The notes under the pieces were generated by a model. The model was not told the DNA's origin and did no database searches. It saw nothing but the letters and a program-made list of their open reading frames with translations. Shown one piece after another: positions 1 through 12,192 of a stretch of 64,000 nt of DNA. The number at the start of each line of letters is the position of its first letter. Positions within the stretch are counted from its first letter, which is position 1. The DNA is from Leptasterias polaris (taxonomy: Eukaryota > Echinodermata > Asteroidea > Forcipulatida > Asteriidae), in contig JAZGTN010000046.1 of NCBI GenBank assembly GCA_037783415.1, positions 3,602,501 to 3,666,500 on the forward strand. The letters run 5' to 3'. A program made the position numbers and the translations under genes.

Positions 1-2034
1 TACCCGGCTTGGTACGGTGTCTCCTAGGGGCCATATCGACTGTCTGTTACGATAGTAAACACAGAAAGTGTGAACGTTACACAGTTTTCATAATCGAAAA
101 AATGTATTCCAGGGAGGGAGCCTTACAGAATAGGTTAATATGTAAGTATAGGGGACTATATAAAAGTCAAATGTATATACAATGGATCGGTGAAAATTAT
201 CCCAAAGTGTTACTGTGGTAGTACGAGGATTTTAGATAAACTTATACTACGGTGGCCACCAGAGGACAAATATTCTACTCGAGAGAAGACACAGTTTTTA
301 GTATAAATACACTACAAAAACTGGGGAAATAAGTGTCATTTTAACACTCTAATGTGTTAATGTTGATTTTTGTTGGTTTGTATATTATTGTGACTACACC
401 CATGCTGTCAATTTTAACAATCCATTTTTTGCAGTGTAATTATATATTATAGAATCCGTACACAATGGCAATGAAACGGGAAAATACCCTGTTTCTTGGG
501 AAATAGTATGGGTTTCCCCGCCGCTCGTGTTAGCGGGAAAGTATCTCAAGAAAATAATCTCGAAGATCGTAAAAGCTTCTATTCCCGTGTTTATCTGACG
601 AAATAGCGCATCAGACTCGCTTGGGGGAATCATGCGTTTTTGCGGGCAGCACGTGCCGGGTCCCTTACGGACCAATTTTCTCCAACACACGGCCGGGTAT
701 TTCCTCTATTTTCTCCCGCGTGTGCCGAGCGACCGGCAGCGGTTTGACTGCGGGCGCCCGGAAACCCGATTTTTTTTTTTTATAAGTCTCTCACTCTCTT
801 TCCACCGTATAATTATGAGAATAACGTTCACACACTGATGTTGAGATGGGCATCTTTGTGAATGGGTTTCGCGGGGGCGACGGTGAGTGCTGGACTCTGT
901 TGGGTGTTGCGGTGGAGCGGCCTAGGGTGCTGGTAGTGGGACGTTTGGTGCACTGTGTGCCGACTTAGCGCGCTGGCACGCCGGACGCTCATTTTCTCGA
1001 TGATCCGCCTGCCCTCGTCAGCGTGCCCATTAGTAGTAGGCCTACTTATAAATGGGTGTTGGGAAGCGAAAATGCAATAATTGTAAATTAGTTGCCATCC
1101 GCGATATATACTTTACTTTCTTAAGACTTGAAGCTCGAAAACTTCATGGAGTCTTTGTCTAATATTGTACTATGCGAAGACAAAACTAGACATTACTGGA
1201 AATTGCACAGCGCCGTTATGCTAGTAGTGGACACAGACATTCATCGTAAGTGGTTTAGTCGGGGTTAAGTCCACAACAACAGCCCAACTTCGTTAGAAAT
1301 GTTCTCTCAAAGGAGGCGTGTAGACCTTAGCAGGGTGTAGCCGTCAACGTCTATGCAATTGTGTTGCATACTATACTAGGTACCCGACAATGGCACCAGT
1401 CTAATTAAGGTGTGTATACCATATCCGTAATGGGGACAGAGGGTATAATTATTACCCCACCTCCAATGTTCCCATTACTTTCACACATGTTTTCCTCTTG
1501 TACAGAAGTGCCTTTAAAAAGTTAACTCGTTATCTAAAAGCAACAATCGGTTTGTAAGATGAGTTACACCACAACCATAGGCTCCCTTTAGTATAGCAAA
1601 AACAACAAACAAACGCACAAATAAACAAACACCCCCCCCCCAACAACAACAAAAACAAAAACACACACAAAAAAACACAACAAATGCGTTGGCATAGATC
1701 GGCTTCCGTTGGTGCTCAAAAGTGCAATTACATCTATTTTGGAATTGACAAACACCGGCTGTTTTTCCGAAAGCTACCACAAGTTTTTAAGAGAAAGCCC
1801 ACCCTCTTCCATACCACCAGAAGTAACTTAACACCCATCAGCAAGGGCCCTGTTTGGTCCCGTGGTACCTTTTCTACACAAGCTTCAAACCTTTTTTCCC
1901 AAAGGTTATTTAAGAGGGTTTCTTTTTGCATTTTCCAACGATTTGTTGTATCTAAGTGTGTTGTTTGCATGTATTGCTTGGGTTAACTTAAGCTTGCTTA
2001 CTTAATTAATTACGTTTTATAATTTGGTCTTATC
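1..2034. other. Intergenic or intronic stretch, no gene recognised
   Basis: I see no supported coding region here. The longest frames are short, begin at non-ATG codons or are low-complexity. The stretch holds a T run near 771-782, a CA/AAC-rich simple tract at about 1595-1685 with a run of about ten C, and otherwise unremarkable AT-rich sequence. The segment around 500-1020 is more GC-rich than its surroundings, but no motif in it lets me assign a promoter. Confidence 0.5.
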
Positions 2035-3681
2035 TACACTGTAAAAACGGCGTTTAGAATCTAAACACATTTCTAAACGCCTCGCTTGTACCCACTTTTT
2101 TCACACGTTTAGCCCTCAACATGTTTAGATTTTGCGTTTCTGTGACATGTTTACCCCGAGACACATTTAGCCTGTGATACGTTTAGATTGAATGTGTTTA
2201 GGGTTCATAGTGAGTGCTAAACATGTTTAGAATCCAACACGTTTCAGAGAATAAGCTTAATTTTTAAACACCTGAAGAAAAGAAAAGAGAAATGTTGCAA
2301 CATTCGCCTGCCTGCTTACTGAAACATAACGCTCAAGCTACGCTCGGCATGAGAATCGATAAATCATCATCATCTCAACGGGTCATCGAGATGATTTTCA
2401 TCGAGATGATTTGAGGAGCAATGATGCCATAATTTCAGTCATACTGAAAACGGTCATTTTGAAGTCTCAGAATCCGTTCCAATTATATACATTTTGGGCT
2501 TTACTTTCTACCCATGGTGTGAATATTTGAAGTGCTGGCCAATATGATACAACAAAAATTAGCTTCAATTGAATTACACACATTAAAGTGTAAACTACTG
2601 CGCAGGAAAGGCTGTTATACCTACAATGGTTTTGAATAAACACCGAGGTCTATATTTGTGCATATTTAATGAAACCCCGCCCATTTCATTCTAAACAAAC
2701 TGATGAATTTAAACACATACAAAACATGTTTACAAGCAAACATGTTTAGAAATATGTTTGTAAGCTAAATTGGTATCCCTTTAACATGTCAAAAAGCTAA
2801 ACGTGTTGCGATCAATGCAGGTTTGAACTGGTTTGAACATTCAAATACACCAGAATGTGTGTTCATCATTTTAGTACGTTTGCTACCTGAGCAATTTTAC
2901 TTGCCATGAGGGGCTAAACGTGTGGAGCATTTTTGATACCTTTGTAAAGTTACGTATTACCAAAATGCGAATTATTTTAAACCCTTTTAATTATGTGTTT
3001 ATGCCATATAGCAAAAACGCTCTCCAAGGAAGGCCTATATGCCTACGTGGAAGCCTATCATGACTAGCTGCTTAGCTTTTTCATACCAATAGCAAACGTA
3101 TTCAATTGATGTAAACACATTCTGGTGTATTCAAATGTTCAAACCAGTTCAAAACACGTTTAGCTTTTGACATGTTAAAGAGATAGCATTTAGCTTCAAA
3201 CATATTTCTGAACGTGTTTGCGTGTAAACATGTTTTGTATGTGTTTAAATTCAAAACTGCATTTCAAACAAGCACAACAAATCTCAACCCGTTTAGCTTT
3301 TTGACATGTTAAAGAGGTAGCCATTTAGCTTCAAACATATTTCTAAACATGTTTGCGTGTAAACATGTTTTGATTGTGTTTAAATTCAAAACTTCACTTA
3401 AAACAAGCACAACAAATCTCAACACGTTTAGCTTTTTGACATGTTAAGGAGATACCCATTTAGCTTACAAACATATTTCTAAACATGTTTGCGTGTAAAC
3501 ATGTTTTGTATGTGTTTAAAATCAAAACTTCACTTAAAACAAGCATAACAAATCTCAACACGTTTAGCTTTTTGACATGTTAAGGAGATACCCATTTAGC
3601 TTTCAAGCATATTTCTAAACATGTTTGCGTGTAAACATGTTGTGTGTGTGTTTAAACGCTAAGCGCCGTTTTTACAGTGTA
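2035..3681. mobile_element. 1.65-kb non-autonomous DNA transposon with CACTG termini
   Basis: The ends are perfect inverted repeats of 18 bases, TACACTGTAAAAACGGCG at the left and its reverse complement at 3664-3681. If the outer TA on each side is the target duplication, the element proper begins CACTGTAAAA. No transposase frame is present, so it is non-autonomous. The interior is made of variants of one motif (CATGTTTAGA, ACACGTTTAGC) in both orientations. The block at about 2695-2880 is the inverted copy of 3105-3255, so the middle can fold back. Termini starting CACTG occur in several cut-and-paste superfamilies (for example Chapaev and CACTA-like), and I cannot choose between them without the transposase. 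Confidence 0.75.
3155..3660. repeat. ~135-bp tandem repeat inside the CACTG element, four copies
   Basis: The phrase GTTTAGCTTTTTGACATGTT recurs at about 3158 (slightly altered), 3291, 3426 and 3562, giving unit lengths of 133-136 bases. Each unit continues through ATTTAGCTT, CATATTTCTAAACATG and TGTGTTTAAA. Copies 2 to 4 are close to identical, which suggests recent expansion. The last unit runs straight into the right terminal inverted repeat. Confidence 0.8.
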
Positions 3682-5221
3682 CCATTGATGATTCACATAC
3701 CGATTTTGTACACAAAAGATGCTGGTGGAGTTTTGTCCTACCCCCCTCCTAATCAAATCACTGACCCATGTTGGTTGACACCCCCTCTATAGACGTGTGG
3801 CATGGTCCAGTTCAGGATCTTATGGCATATGAGCTAGCAGTGTGTGCGACGTAGTTAAGACAATAGAAATATTAAAATACGTCAGCACGTGCCGACAGCG
3901 GCACTCACCGCAGGGTTTTCAAGTCTCAACTTTTTTTAAATATATTTTTGTTAATTAAAAGGGATCTATCTCTACGCTTTCAAAATAATTACGCGCATCA
4001 CGGGGGCAACTGCACACAGTCACACACTGCACACTGAGAAAACACACATCCCCGCGCTAGACAAAGGCCACCATCCCGATCCCATTGATCTCGAGTCATA
4101 TTTGCTATGATAATTATATTCTACAAGCAACAACAAAAAAGCTTTCCGTCTCTCTGAGAACCCAGTTTGTCTTGAAATCAGCAGCGAAGCTCGACGACGT
4201 TGTGTTGTAAGAGGGAGATGGAGAGGGGATCACATCAAGAAGCCGAACACCGGTCGTCCATGCCGTCAAAAGCGGCAGGGAGAAAAGGCCCAGGTTCCCG
4301 CGTCCACTCTCCCCCATCGCCTCTTAAGGAAAATGACTTCATTATTAATCGCCCAAGCCCAGCGGTCCCCTACCCTCGGTATTTATTCAGCATTATTAGC
4401 ACAAGTGTCGCACGTCTCAGCGCTTGTACACGCGGGGGACTCGGTTCCGTTGCGAGAAGCCCCAGCCACCGCCGCGTCCATCCACGAGCATCCGCCTGGG
4501 AAGCGGGCTGCAGGGACGGTCCATCTAGTACGCTTGCTCCATCTATGTCCCCGCTTCGGCTCTTTGAGCAAAGCGAAAACACAGCGCCTGCTATAGATTA
4601 ATGAACGATCACTGTATTGCCACTTGCGTCCCTGTTATTGTTCATCAACTAATTCAACAAGGAGCTTTTGGGAGGGTTCTTTCTTGTCCGTAATGAGGAG
4701 TCGGTATTTGATAAGTACCGGTCTGGAAGGCATAGCCTATCGGTTCACCACTTACCGGCGAGAGGCCGTCCGTATGCCGAGGGGCCGCAGGGCTCCGCTG
4801 CTGCTGCTACCGACACAGACCACTTCCACAAATGCATCACTCTACTTTATCTAGCCTGCTTTCTGATAAAGGGGGGGGGGGGGGGGGGGGTGGAGGGAAG
4901 AGACTAAATCAGCATTTTTTTTATTTCGTTTCAATTGCGGCATTTGCGGAAAAATTGCATCCACGGTAGAATGGAAAACTAGGAAACCGCTCGTGCAGTG
5001 GTTTTGGGACTGAGGAAAATGCGGATCGATGTCTGAATACGAAACAAGGTTTCTGTGATATAGAATTATTAATACTCAAACAAAGACATTCTCAAGCTTT
5101 CGAATACTATTATCGGTAACTGTGACCATAGAGCAAGGAACACCGGGTAAAATACAACAGGTGGAATACCAAATGTTACAAAATTACCACCCCCCTCCCT
5201 CTCCACACACAAACCCACATT
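3682..5221. other. No gene recognised; contains repeat H and a 20-G run
   Basis: At 3823-3895 is a short dispersed repeat (H, listed separately). From about 4170 to 4850 the sequence is GC-richer and several overlapping frames stay open, but they compete in different phases and none resembles a known family. Positions 4871-4890 are an uninterrupted run of 20 G. Confidence 0.45.
3823..3895 (+). repeat. Dispersed repeat H
   Basis: The stretch with GTAGTTAAGACAATAGAAAT recurs in near-identical form, reverse-complemented, at about 23612-23685, where it directly abuts the broken end of the gag-protease frame. The two copies share flanking GAGCT and CAGTACGTG or CAGCACGTG blocks. The type of element is unknown. 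Confidence 0.6.
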
Positions 5222-5412
5222 AGTGTGTTAACACCTGCAATCGTGGCCCTCCTATTGTCCCTCTTTTGTTTATTACATATTATAACCTTTTTTGCAACAG
5301 CTCCCATTGGTTTTGTACACGCTCTCCAACTGTGGACCTTTCCCCAACCGTGGACCTATAGTCCTCTTTTGTTATTAGGTCCCCGGTTTGAATGTGTATA
5401 CCCACACGCAGT
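5222..5412 (+). repeat. Dispersed repeat F, copy 1
   Basis: This segment runs from GTGTTAACACCTGCAATCGT to the phrase TAGGTCCCCGGTTTGAATGTG, with GTGGACC repeated inside. The same order of phrases occurs at about 42056-42200. The type of element is unknown. The tail phrase GGTTTGAAT resembles a polymerase III B box, so a tRNA-derived origin is possible but unproven. Confidence 0.6.
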
Positions 5413-5540
5413 TTCAAATACAGATTTACACCACTATTATTAAACCAACTTTCATTGGGTGACTCGGCAAACTTTGCCGAAATGCCACAATTCTGTTCAT
5501 TATAATGAATAAGTTTGGTAAAGATGCACAAAATTATAGT

Positions 5541-5945
5541 TAATGGCCGGACGATTCAACCCTAGCAGAATCTTTCTTGAAGGCTAAATGTCAACATTAT
5601 TATAATAAGTATACCGAATGTAACTGTACAGAAGCAGTCAAGTGGGAACAAAATGAAAAGGGAGAGAGAGAGAGAGGCAGAAAGGCACAAGGAAGAAAAT
5701 GGATGAACAATGAAGAAGGGGACAAGAGGTTGGAGGGAAGGGGCTGATTTAACCACAAGCGGTTGGAAAAATAGAAGACAAAGTCAACGATGGGAAGAGG
5801 GAGAAAAAAGAGAACTAATTAGTGAACAAGACAGACTTAAAGAGGGATATCTGTGGGAAAATAACTGGAAGGGGAAGACAGAAGGTTGTTGGTCATTTCC
5901 TTCTTGGGTGTTCAAACCCTGGGGTTGAATGATCTGAAAGCACGT
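5541..5945 (+). repeat. Dispersed repeat B, copy 1 (~400 bp)
   Basis: The copy begins at GGCCGGACGATTCAACCC followed by AGCAGAATCTTTCTTGAAGG, continues through a purine-rich centre and ends at TTCAAACCCTGGGGTTGAA. A second full copy lies at 36863-37262. Start fragments occur at 25800-25865 and at the very end of the window (from about 63987). The GA-rich composition produces many spurious open frames. Confidence 0.7.
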
Positions 5946-7845
5946 ATATGGTCGAACCGTCGGGCCTTTAACTATTTGTTGCATTTATACCAAAGGTTCC
6001 TTTAGGTTGGTGAGCAGTTTGCAACAGAAAATCCATACTCTCAAGTTTGGTAAAGTTAATTTATGTTTACTAATCATTTTTAATACAGATGGAGCAGTCG
6101 ATAATGATACGATCACAAAAACTGCATGCGCTTACCTTTACGTCAAACAGTATTAATAGGACAAGCTAGCCTGGTCAAAGGGTGTACTGTTTGACACACT
6201 ACCTTAGAATCATCAATCGTGAGAGCCAAAAGCTATATATAGCTTTGCACCTTTTCGCGTTTCAAGTGTTGACTGCGTAATTGCCGTTCGCGTTTTGCTC
6301 AGAAGTACAAAACGTCACACACAATTTCTACTTACGTGGGGTGGAGGAGGGGGGTTCGAGCAGAAAGAGGGAGGTTGTAATAATGACCTCAAACGATAAT
6401 CAATTCGGTAACGAGGCAAGATGGTTAAAGAAAATGTGAACGTGGAACTCAATCCGTCTGATGCCCGTTTTCACTCTTCGAAGCCGATAGTGATGTTTTA
6501 GGTCCTCCTCCCCATGTATTTGTTCAGTTGCCACTGCATAAACGGAACATCCTACTAGCTGTCATGGGAATGCTAAACTCCACAAAATCAATGTCAAACT
6601 GGCGAATTCATTTCCAACCATTCAAAATTCGTAAATTTCAGCCTAAAAACGATGCCTCACCGTTATTTAATACTGCTGAGGAACAGGCATCACATTCTTT
6701 CTACGGTAGCAGGGTTGGCTGTTTCGGAAAATCCATTAAAACTGGGTGGTCAGGTCTCTCGTTAAGCGTCGCGATTTGTTTTCAATTTTGTGACTGCCTA
6801 TAATAATACCCACTTTATTATTTAGGTGACTTGTTCAACTCTTTTGCATTTGGGTGACTGCGTCCACTTTGCGTTTGGGGGTGACTGCAAGTTTTTTAGC
6901 TTGTGAAATTGGGTTCCCTTGGGTAATTTTGTTGACCGGGTCCACGATTTAGCTAAGTGGGTCCCCTTTAAATTTGGGTGACTGGGTTCCACCTAATGAT
7001 CACGTGACGGGACAAGAGGACAGGTCCGTCCATGTGAAGATAAAAATCGAGGACCTGGCAGGGAGAGAGACAGCGCCTCTGATCCGATCTGCCTCCCTAA
7101 ATGTGATCCGACTCCCATCCAGGCACCTTTGACGTCACGATGACGTATTCAGAGCCCGACCCACCACTTCACTTGCGCGTGACCTGAATGGAATTAAGGG
7201 ATAGGTTGATATGTCCGCGTGAGCAGGGATCTACTGTAAAGTCATCTGGGGAAAAGAGATGGCGGGAAAAAAGAAAGAAAAAAAACGTGCATAAAGCGCG
7301 GGAAACATTCATTTCACTTTTGACATTTTTCCAGTGCCCGATCGAAAGTCGTGCAAGGGCACGGCTCGGCAAAGTAACGTTATCCGAACTGCTTCGTTAT
7401 GACTGATTGTTTTCTTTGAAGTGGATGCTGCGATAGTTCCGAGGACTATACCTATTTCTAAATTCTGCAGAACTCACAGGTCAGAATAAGCCTGTAGTAT
7501 CTGAGTCTAGTGGGGGTCAAACTGCCACACAGCACAAGATTCCGGATCGAACTGTACCAAATTCCGGGTAACGGATTCCTTGTAAAACATGTACCGGAGT
7601 TCAAGCCAAGCTGTGCCTGTTCCGGGTCAAATTGTTATTGGGGGAAAAGGTGAGTTTTTACGGATATGGCTCTTGCCATACAGGAACCAAGATCGGATCA
7701 ACTTCCCCTGCCACCTTCAGTATAAGATAGCTGCTCGGCAAAGGGCATGTATAATCATGGATGTTAACCCCTCCCCCACCCTCCGACGTCACGAGCAATG
7801 GTTGCAACGACATTGTAAGTCAGGTGTGTAAGATGTTCCAACAGT
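5946..7845. other. No gene recognised; degenerate GGGTGACTG repeats and CRE-like sites
   Basis: Between about 6810 and 6995 the phrase TGGGTGACTG or its variants recurs irregularly (near 6830, 6850, 6880 and 6975), which looks like a decayed tandem repeat. At 7131-7138 there is a perfect palindromic TGACGTCA followed at once by a second TGACGT core near 7141. These match the CREB/ATF consensus, but nothing nearby shows that they regulate a gene. Confidence 0.4.
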
Positions 7846-7847
7846 GC

Positions 7848-8135
7848 CCAATTTCGTAGAACTGCTTTTAGCACAATAAACAGCTAAGCACTATACCGAT
7901 CATGCTTACCAGAATAAGGTTACCAGTCAAAATACGTGTTCATGCATGTTCCATCGGTGACTGGTATCCTTTTTTGCTCAGCAAACAGCGGTTAAGCAAT
8001 AATTTCTGCTTTAGAAGCAGCTCTAAGAATTTGGATCCAGTGCCCAATTTCGTAGAGCTGCCTAAAGCACAAAAAGAACTAAACAATTTTGCTAACCGGA
8101 ATAACGTATACCACGGTGTATACTTTGCCTGCAAA
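7848..8135 (+). mobile_element. Two D-family MITE copies in tandem, second one truncated
   Basis: The first copy runs from GTGCCCAATTTCGTAGAACT to the inverted phrase AGCAGCTCTAAGAATTTGG near 8030. It carries the family's internal marker CTTACCAGAATAAGGTTACC. A second copy starts at about 8041 with the same CCCAATTTCGTAGAGCTGC and fades out by about 8135. Both are more diverged than the copies at 25217 and 60641. Confidence 0.75.
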
Positions 8136-9935
8136 CATTAGTGTGCGGAGAGGCTCGTATATCAAAACCTTCAACGCGTACTCCAAACGACCGGGAGACG
8201 ATCCTTTTAAAGGGCGGTTTTGGTTTTCATTTCGGTATGGTCCTCCGAATTAATGGCGTCGAATAATGAAACGGGAAGAAACCTTCTGTACCGTCCCTTC
8301 TCTAAACAAGACCATTTCCCCCTCTTTTATTTGAAGGGGTCTGATGATGGTTTTTATTATTAATACAAGCTCTCGCATCGACGCTAAAAAATCTCTGTAC
8401 CGGCCAGCTGTCGCACTGTTGGTACACTCACACATTTTAAGGATTATGGTGGATTTCGTGGAGTACGTGGTATATCAGTCTAGTATTAATTGCATTACAC
8501 CCATATGGAGGGCTGGGGAACGCGGGCTTGAAGCTTGGACGCGCGGGGACTGGGAAGGGGTTTAAACCCCGGCCGTCCGGGGATTGACGACTGTCGCTCT
8601 CGGAGTTGCACCCCGGCCATGATTGGCTCTGAAGTTATAGCTTGAAGAGGATTGGAAGTGACGCTCAGAGCCGAGGCGAGACTCAGTCAAAATTGCTATC
8701 AAATAATTTACATTTGACAAGCAATTTTTTTTTATTGGGGGGGGGGGGGGGGGGCGGTCTCACAGGCCCTCGAGTCTGAAGACCGCTTTCCTGCTATATC
8801 GTGGTGACGACTCGATTGTCAATTTGCGAGTAACCGCAAATTATTGCAGGCAGCGGGGATGATGGGTATCGAGGTTAGAAGTGGAAAGAGAACGGGGATA
8901 AAAAAAACGGGCAGCCGGTTCGAGCATAGAGGACCAAAATTAATTGCGCGTGTCTTTACGGGGAGCTCGAGGCGGGTGAAGGGGGGTTGTAGTGCGGGTC
9001 GCTTTACCATGGTGCGTACGGTCCCGCTCTACGGCCTCGCTCAAGATGCACTGCCGCAATTCAGCAGCTGCAGAGGTATACAAGCGAAGCGCAGAAAACA
9101 CCCGCATATATATATTTTGTATATTATATCCAATACTTCTCGCTCTCTCGCGGAGCCAATCCACGCTAATCAGCAGACACTGGCCTAAGAGGGCGTGAAG
9201 GCAACGTTGAATAGTGGTGGCGAGCGTGGCTGGCGGGCAAAGTTGCTGATTCCTGGGCTGTTGCACCGGTGTCAGGCCCCCGTCGCACCGGATAAAACAG
9301 CCGGCAGACGGTCGGGGGTTCATGCGATGGACGCGGTCGAACAAGAGTTAGATACAGTGTGCGTACGGTCGGCACGTGCACTCCGTGTCCCAGCACCGTG
9401 TCTTTTGTCCCCCTAACCCAACTCCGCACATTGCAGTGCAACGAACCGACTGAATAAAAAATTAAATAAAAAAGCTATGCAAGGACCATTTAACAAAAAT
9501 AAACTATAGGGTTTGAATGAAAATAAACGTGACGAGTTCCCTGTAGTCTTGTGCTGTTTAATGTTTGTGATAGCAGTGATAAATTAAGACCATTGATTCG
9601 ACATGGGGTGATTGAACATCTACCATGATATTAAAGTGCCCGTTCTCACACGGCATCAAAAGCAGACATTGCTTGATAACAATATCATGCATGACATAAA
9701 CTACACAAAAGTCGCTGGTGAGCGAACGGAATCTAATAAATTGTGAAGGATAAATATTTTCTTTTGTGTGTCCATAAATTTTCGAAATAAACCAGTTAGC
9801 AAAACCGACTACACTCCATACTCAAACACACATCACCAACAGTTCCCTGATGTGAAATGGAACAGTCTATTTGGGCAATTGCATTCAACGACTAACACAA
9901 ACTTCACAGAGTTCATGAGCAAGGCTGAGCAGTTT
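8136..9935. other. No gene recognised; GC-rich island-like stretch and 18-G run
   Basis: From about 8500 to 9420 the sequence is CpG-rich compared with its surroundings. It holds several overlapping open frames of 60-134 codons on both strands, none with a recognisable domain. Positions 8737-8754 are a run of 18 G. The GC content and a nearby TA-rich block (about 9108-9130) would suit a promoter, but I see no transcript start or coding exon to attach it to. Confidence 0.35.
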
Positions 9936-10160
9936 AGCCAAACTCTTAGTCAGCCGAGTTAATAGAGTGTGGGTTCGAATCCCGGTCTCTGTATTTTGTG
10001 TCATTGAGCAAGCCACTTATAACCGTAACTACTTTTCATCACTGGATGGGAGTAAAAAGGTACCTCCGATGTATCGATTGTCGGTGCTGCATAGTCCCAA
10101 GGAGTTGAGATGTTATAGGAATACATAAGGCCCAATAAATATAAGAATACAGTGTTGAGC
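9936..10160 (+). repeat. SINE-like repeat with tRNA B box
   Basis: The phrase GGGTTCGAATCCCGG at 9971-9985 matches the polymerase III B box. It is preceded by AGTCAGCCGAGTTAATAG, a weak A-box-like stretch. After it comes TCATTGAGCAAGCCACTTAT and then unrelated tail sequence. This is the organisation of a tRNA-derived SINE. It does not fold as a functional tRNA because the acceptor stem and anticodon arm are not recognisable. Strand is assigned from the B-box direction. Confidence 0.55.
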
Positions 10161-10194
10161 ACTTTGTTACTATAGTTACAAATTGCCTAATGAA

Positions 10195-10690
10195 GTAGTA
10201 GCAGCCGCAGTAGCAGTAGTATTAATGGTCTGGTAGTAGTAGGCATAGTAGTACTGTAGTATAAGCAGCAGATAGCAGTATAGCAGGATCAGCAGCAGTA
10301 GCAGTAGCAATAGCAGCAGCATCAGTTAGTAGCAGTAGCAGTAACATTAGCAGCAGCAGCTGCAGTAAACTAGTAGGCCTAGTAGTAATACTGTGGTATT
10401 ATTAACAGTATAGCAGCAGTAGTATTAGTAGCAGTAGCAGTAGCAATAGCAGCAGCAGTAGTAGTACTGTGGTAGTATGTAGTAGTATAGTATTAACAGT
10501 AGCAGCAATACGTAGTAGTAGTAGCAGTACTACTATAGTAGCAACAACAGTAGCAGTAGTAAGCCTAGTAGTAGTAGAAAAGGAAGAAGTAGCAACAACA
10601 GCAGTAGCAGTAGTAAGCCTAGTAGTATAGTAGAAAAGGAAGAAGTAGCAACAGTAGCAGCAGCAGTTTCAGCAGCAGTAGTAGTATGAA
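10195..10690. repeat. AGC/AGT trinucleotide tract (~500 bp)
   Basis: The tract is built from interspersed GTA, GCA and ACA triplets (units such as AGTAGCAGCAGTAGT). It contains one longer internal duplication around 10540-10645, where the phrase AAGCCTAGTAGTA plus AGAAAAGGAAGAAGTAGCAA occurs twice about 62 bases apart. It is imperfect throughout. The frames across it are simple-repeat artefacts. Confidence 0.9.
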
Positions 10691-11568
10691 CAGTAAAATA
10701 AGGTCTATCTTAAGGCACCACAAAATTAGGACACAAATCTGTAATGTCGTAACAAAAATACTTTTTTCCCCCATAAACGTTTCATAAAAGTTTAATCGGC
10801 ACGGCAATTAAATAAGCCGACATATTTAGTCATCTCTCATTAAATATTTCCGACGTTTGCATAAATAAAATGTGGCAAAGATCCAAGTGACCCCTTTGTG
10901 GATAGAGTCAGTGTTTCTTCGAATAAAGGATACTGCATTGTCCTCTGACGCGCTCTTTGTACCGCGCTCCATTCTCCACAGAGTAAATTCCCTTTTAGTT
11001 CCTTCAATGAACCTAGGGAAAAAAAACCTGCCTCGTCACTCAAATATTCCGCGTTAAGATGATTGTTTGGATAATTTTCCAGGTATTATTCCTTCAGAGA
11101 AAGTCATGTTTATAAATATTATTACTCATATGAATCAGCTGATTATAACAAACACAACCAGAACTCAATTTCCGTTTCTAGATTGTGCAAGAGTAAAAAG
11201 TTAGCGCGGGGGCGATTTTTTGCTTCTCTTTCAACAGGGCTATACGATCGCACGCTTTAGAGCGAGTCTCGCCTGTGTTGAACGTAGCGCCTTTTGTGCA
11301 ATGATTGCCGTGTAAAACAGTTCCACAGAAATGCGAGGGTGGTATTTCTCTTGTGTGCTCGAATGACAATAGCTCAAAATGCGATTCAACAACCGGTTTG
11401 ACCTCGCAGTGGTGTATTCCAATTGCCTAACCGTCATCTATAAAGAAGGGGCTATATTTTTTACATAGGAAAAGTATGTTTTTACAAAGTGTTTTTTTTT
11501 ATAGTAAAGTAATGGGATGTTTGGTAAATTAAACATTGTTTCGTGACAATTCAAAATAGTTCGTGTGT
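10691..11568. other. No gene or recognisable repeat
   Basis: This is AT-rich sequence with short competing frames on both strands. I see no domain, splice pattern or element terminus. A T run lies near 11491-11500. Confidence 0.4.
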
Positions 11569-11569
11569 T

Positions 11570-12192
11570 TTCAAAGGCAGGACATACTTTTGGTAATTGT
11601 CAAAGACCAGTATTCTCACTTGATGTATCCCAACATTATGCATAAAATAACAAGCCTGGAGTGTGAACATTTGAGCTCAATTGGTCATCGAAGTTGCAAG
11701 AAAATAATGAACGAAAAAACACACTCGTTGCATAGATGCCTGAAGCCTATCTCAAATTCATTTTTGTGTGTGTGAAAATTGTCCATTCTCTCCAAAATCT
11801 AAAACTACATTATTTCGAAGGGTGTCGTTTCTGACAATGTTTGATAATAACAACAGCTCTCCAGTGCTCTTTACTACGGAGCTCTGGAAGTGCCATCCGA
11901 CATGTTGAGATCCTGACATAATTATCTCCGGATGACGACATCCTAAACGCAAATAAGTCGACATACCGACATAATTATCTCCGGATGACGACATCCTAAA
12001 CGCAAATAAGTCGACATACCGAGATAATTATGTCGGGATGTTGACTTATTTGCGTTTAGGATGTCGTCATCCGAAGATAATTATGTCAGGATCTCAACAT
12101 GTTGGATGGCACTTCCAGAGCTCCGTACTTTACCAAGTAAGTTTTCATGGGCATTAGTTTTTGGAGATATTACCGAAAGTGTCTCCTTTCAC
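11570..12192 (-). mobile_element. A-family MITE split by a foldback insertion
   Basis: The left part (11570-11874) carries the family's order of phrases: TTTGGTAATTGTCAAAGACC, ATGCATAAAATAACAAGCCT, ACAGCTCTCCAGTGCTCTTTAC. The right part resumes at 12134 with CAAGTAAGTTTTCATG and ends at the inverted terminus near 12192. The intact families at 18457, 42367 and 52645 read straight through this point, so 11875-12127 is a later insertion. The flanking TTAA has decayed to TCAA. Strand here is relative to the copy at 18457. Confidence 0.75.
11875..12127. mobile_element. Foldback element with 6-bp target duplication CTTTAC
   Basis: The element starts TACGGAGCTCTGGAAGTG and ends with the inverted form. 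Arms of about 90 bases pair almost perfectly, and the centre repeats the phrase AAACGCAAATAAGTCGACAT. The flanks are CTTTAC at 11869-11874 and CTTTAC at 12128-12133, a perfect 6-base duplication. Removing one copy plus the element restores the A-family sequence. There is no coding capacity. Related termini (TACGGAGC) occur at 14315-14535 and 31401-31660. Confidence 0.85.

Noticed and set aside
1684..1986. 100-codon plus-strand frame
   Set aside because: Begins in a CA-rich simple tract and faces an equally long open frame on the other strand. No domain.
8844..9441. Frames up to 134 codons on both strands
   Set aside because: CpG-rich stretch. No domain, no splice pattern, and mutually overlapping phases.
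10195..10690. CRISPR-like array
   Set aside because: Triplet microsatellite without distinct spacers, in a eukaryotic context.
10619..10807. Minus-strand Leu-rich frame
   Set aside because: Translation of the AGC/AGT trinucleotide tract, an artefact of simple sequence.
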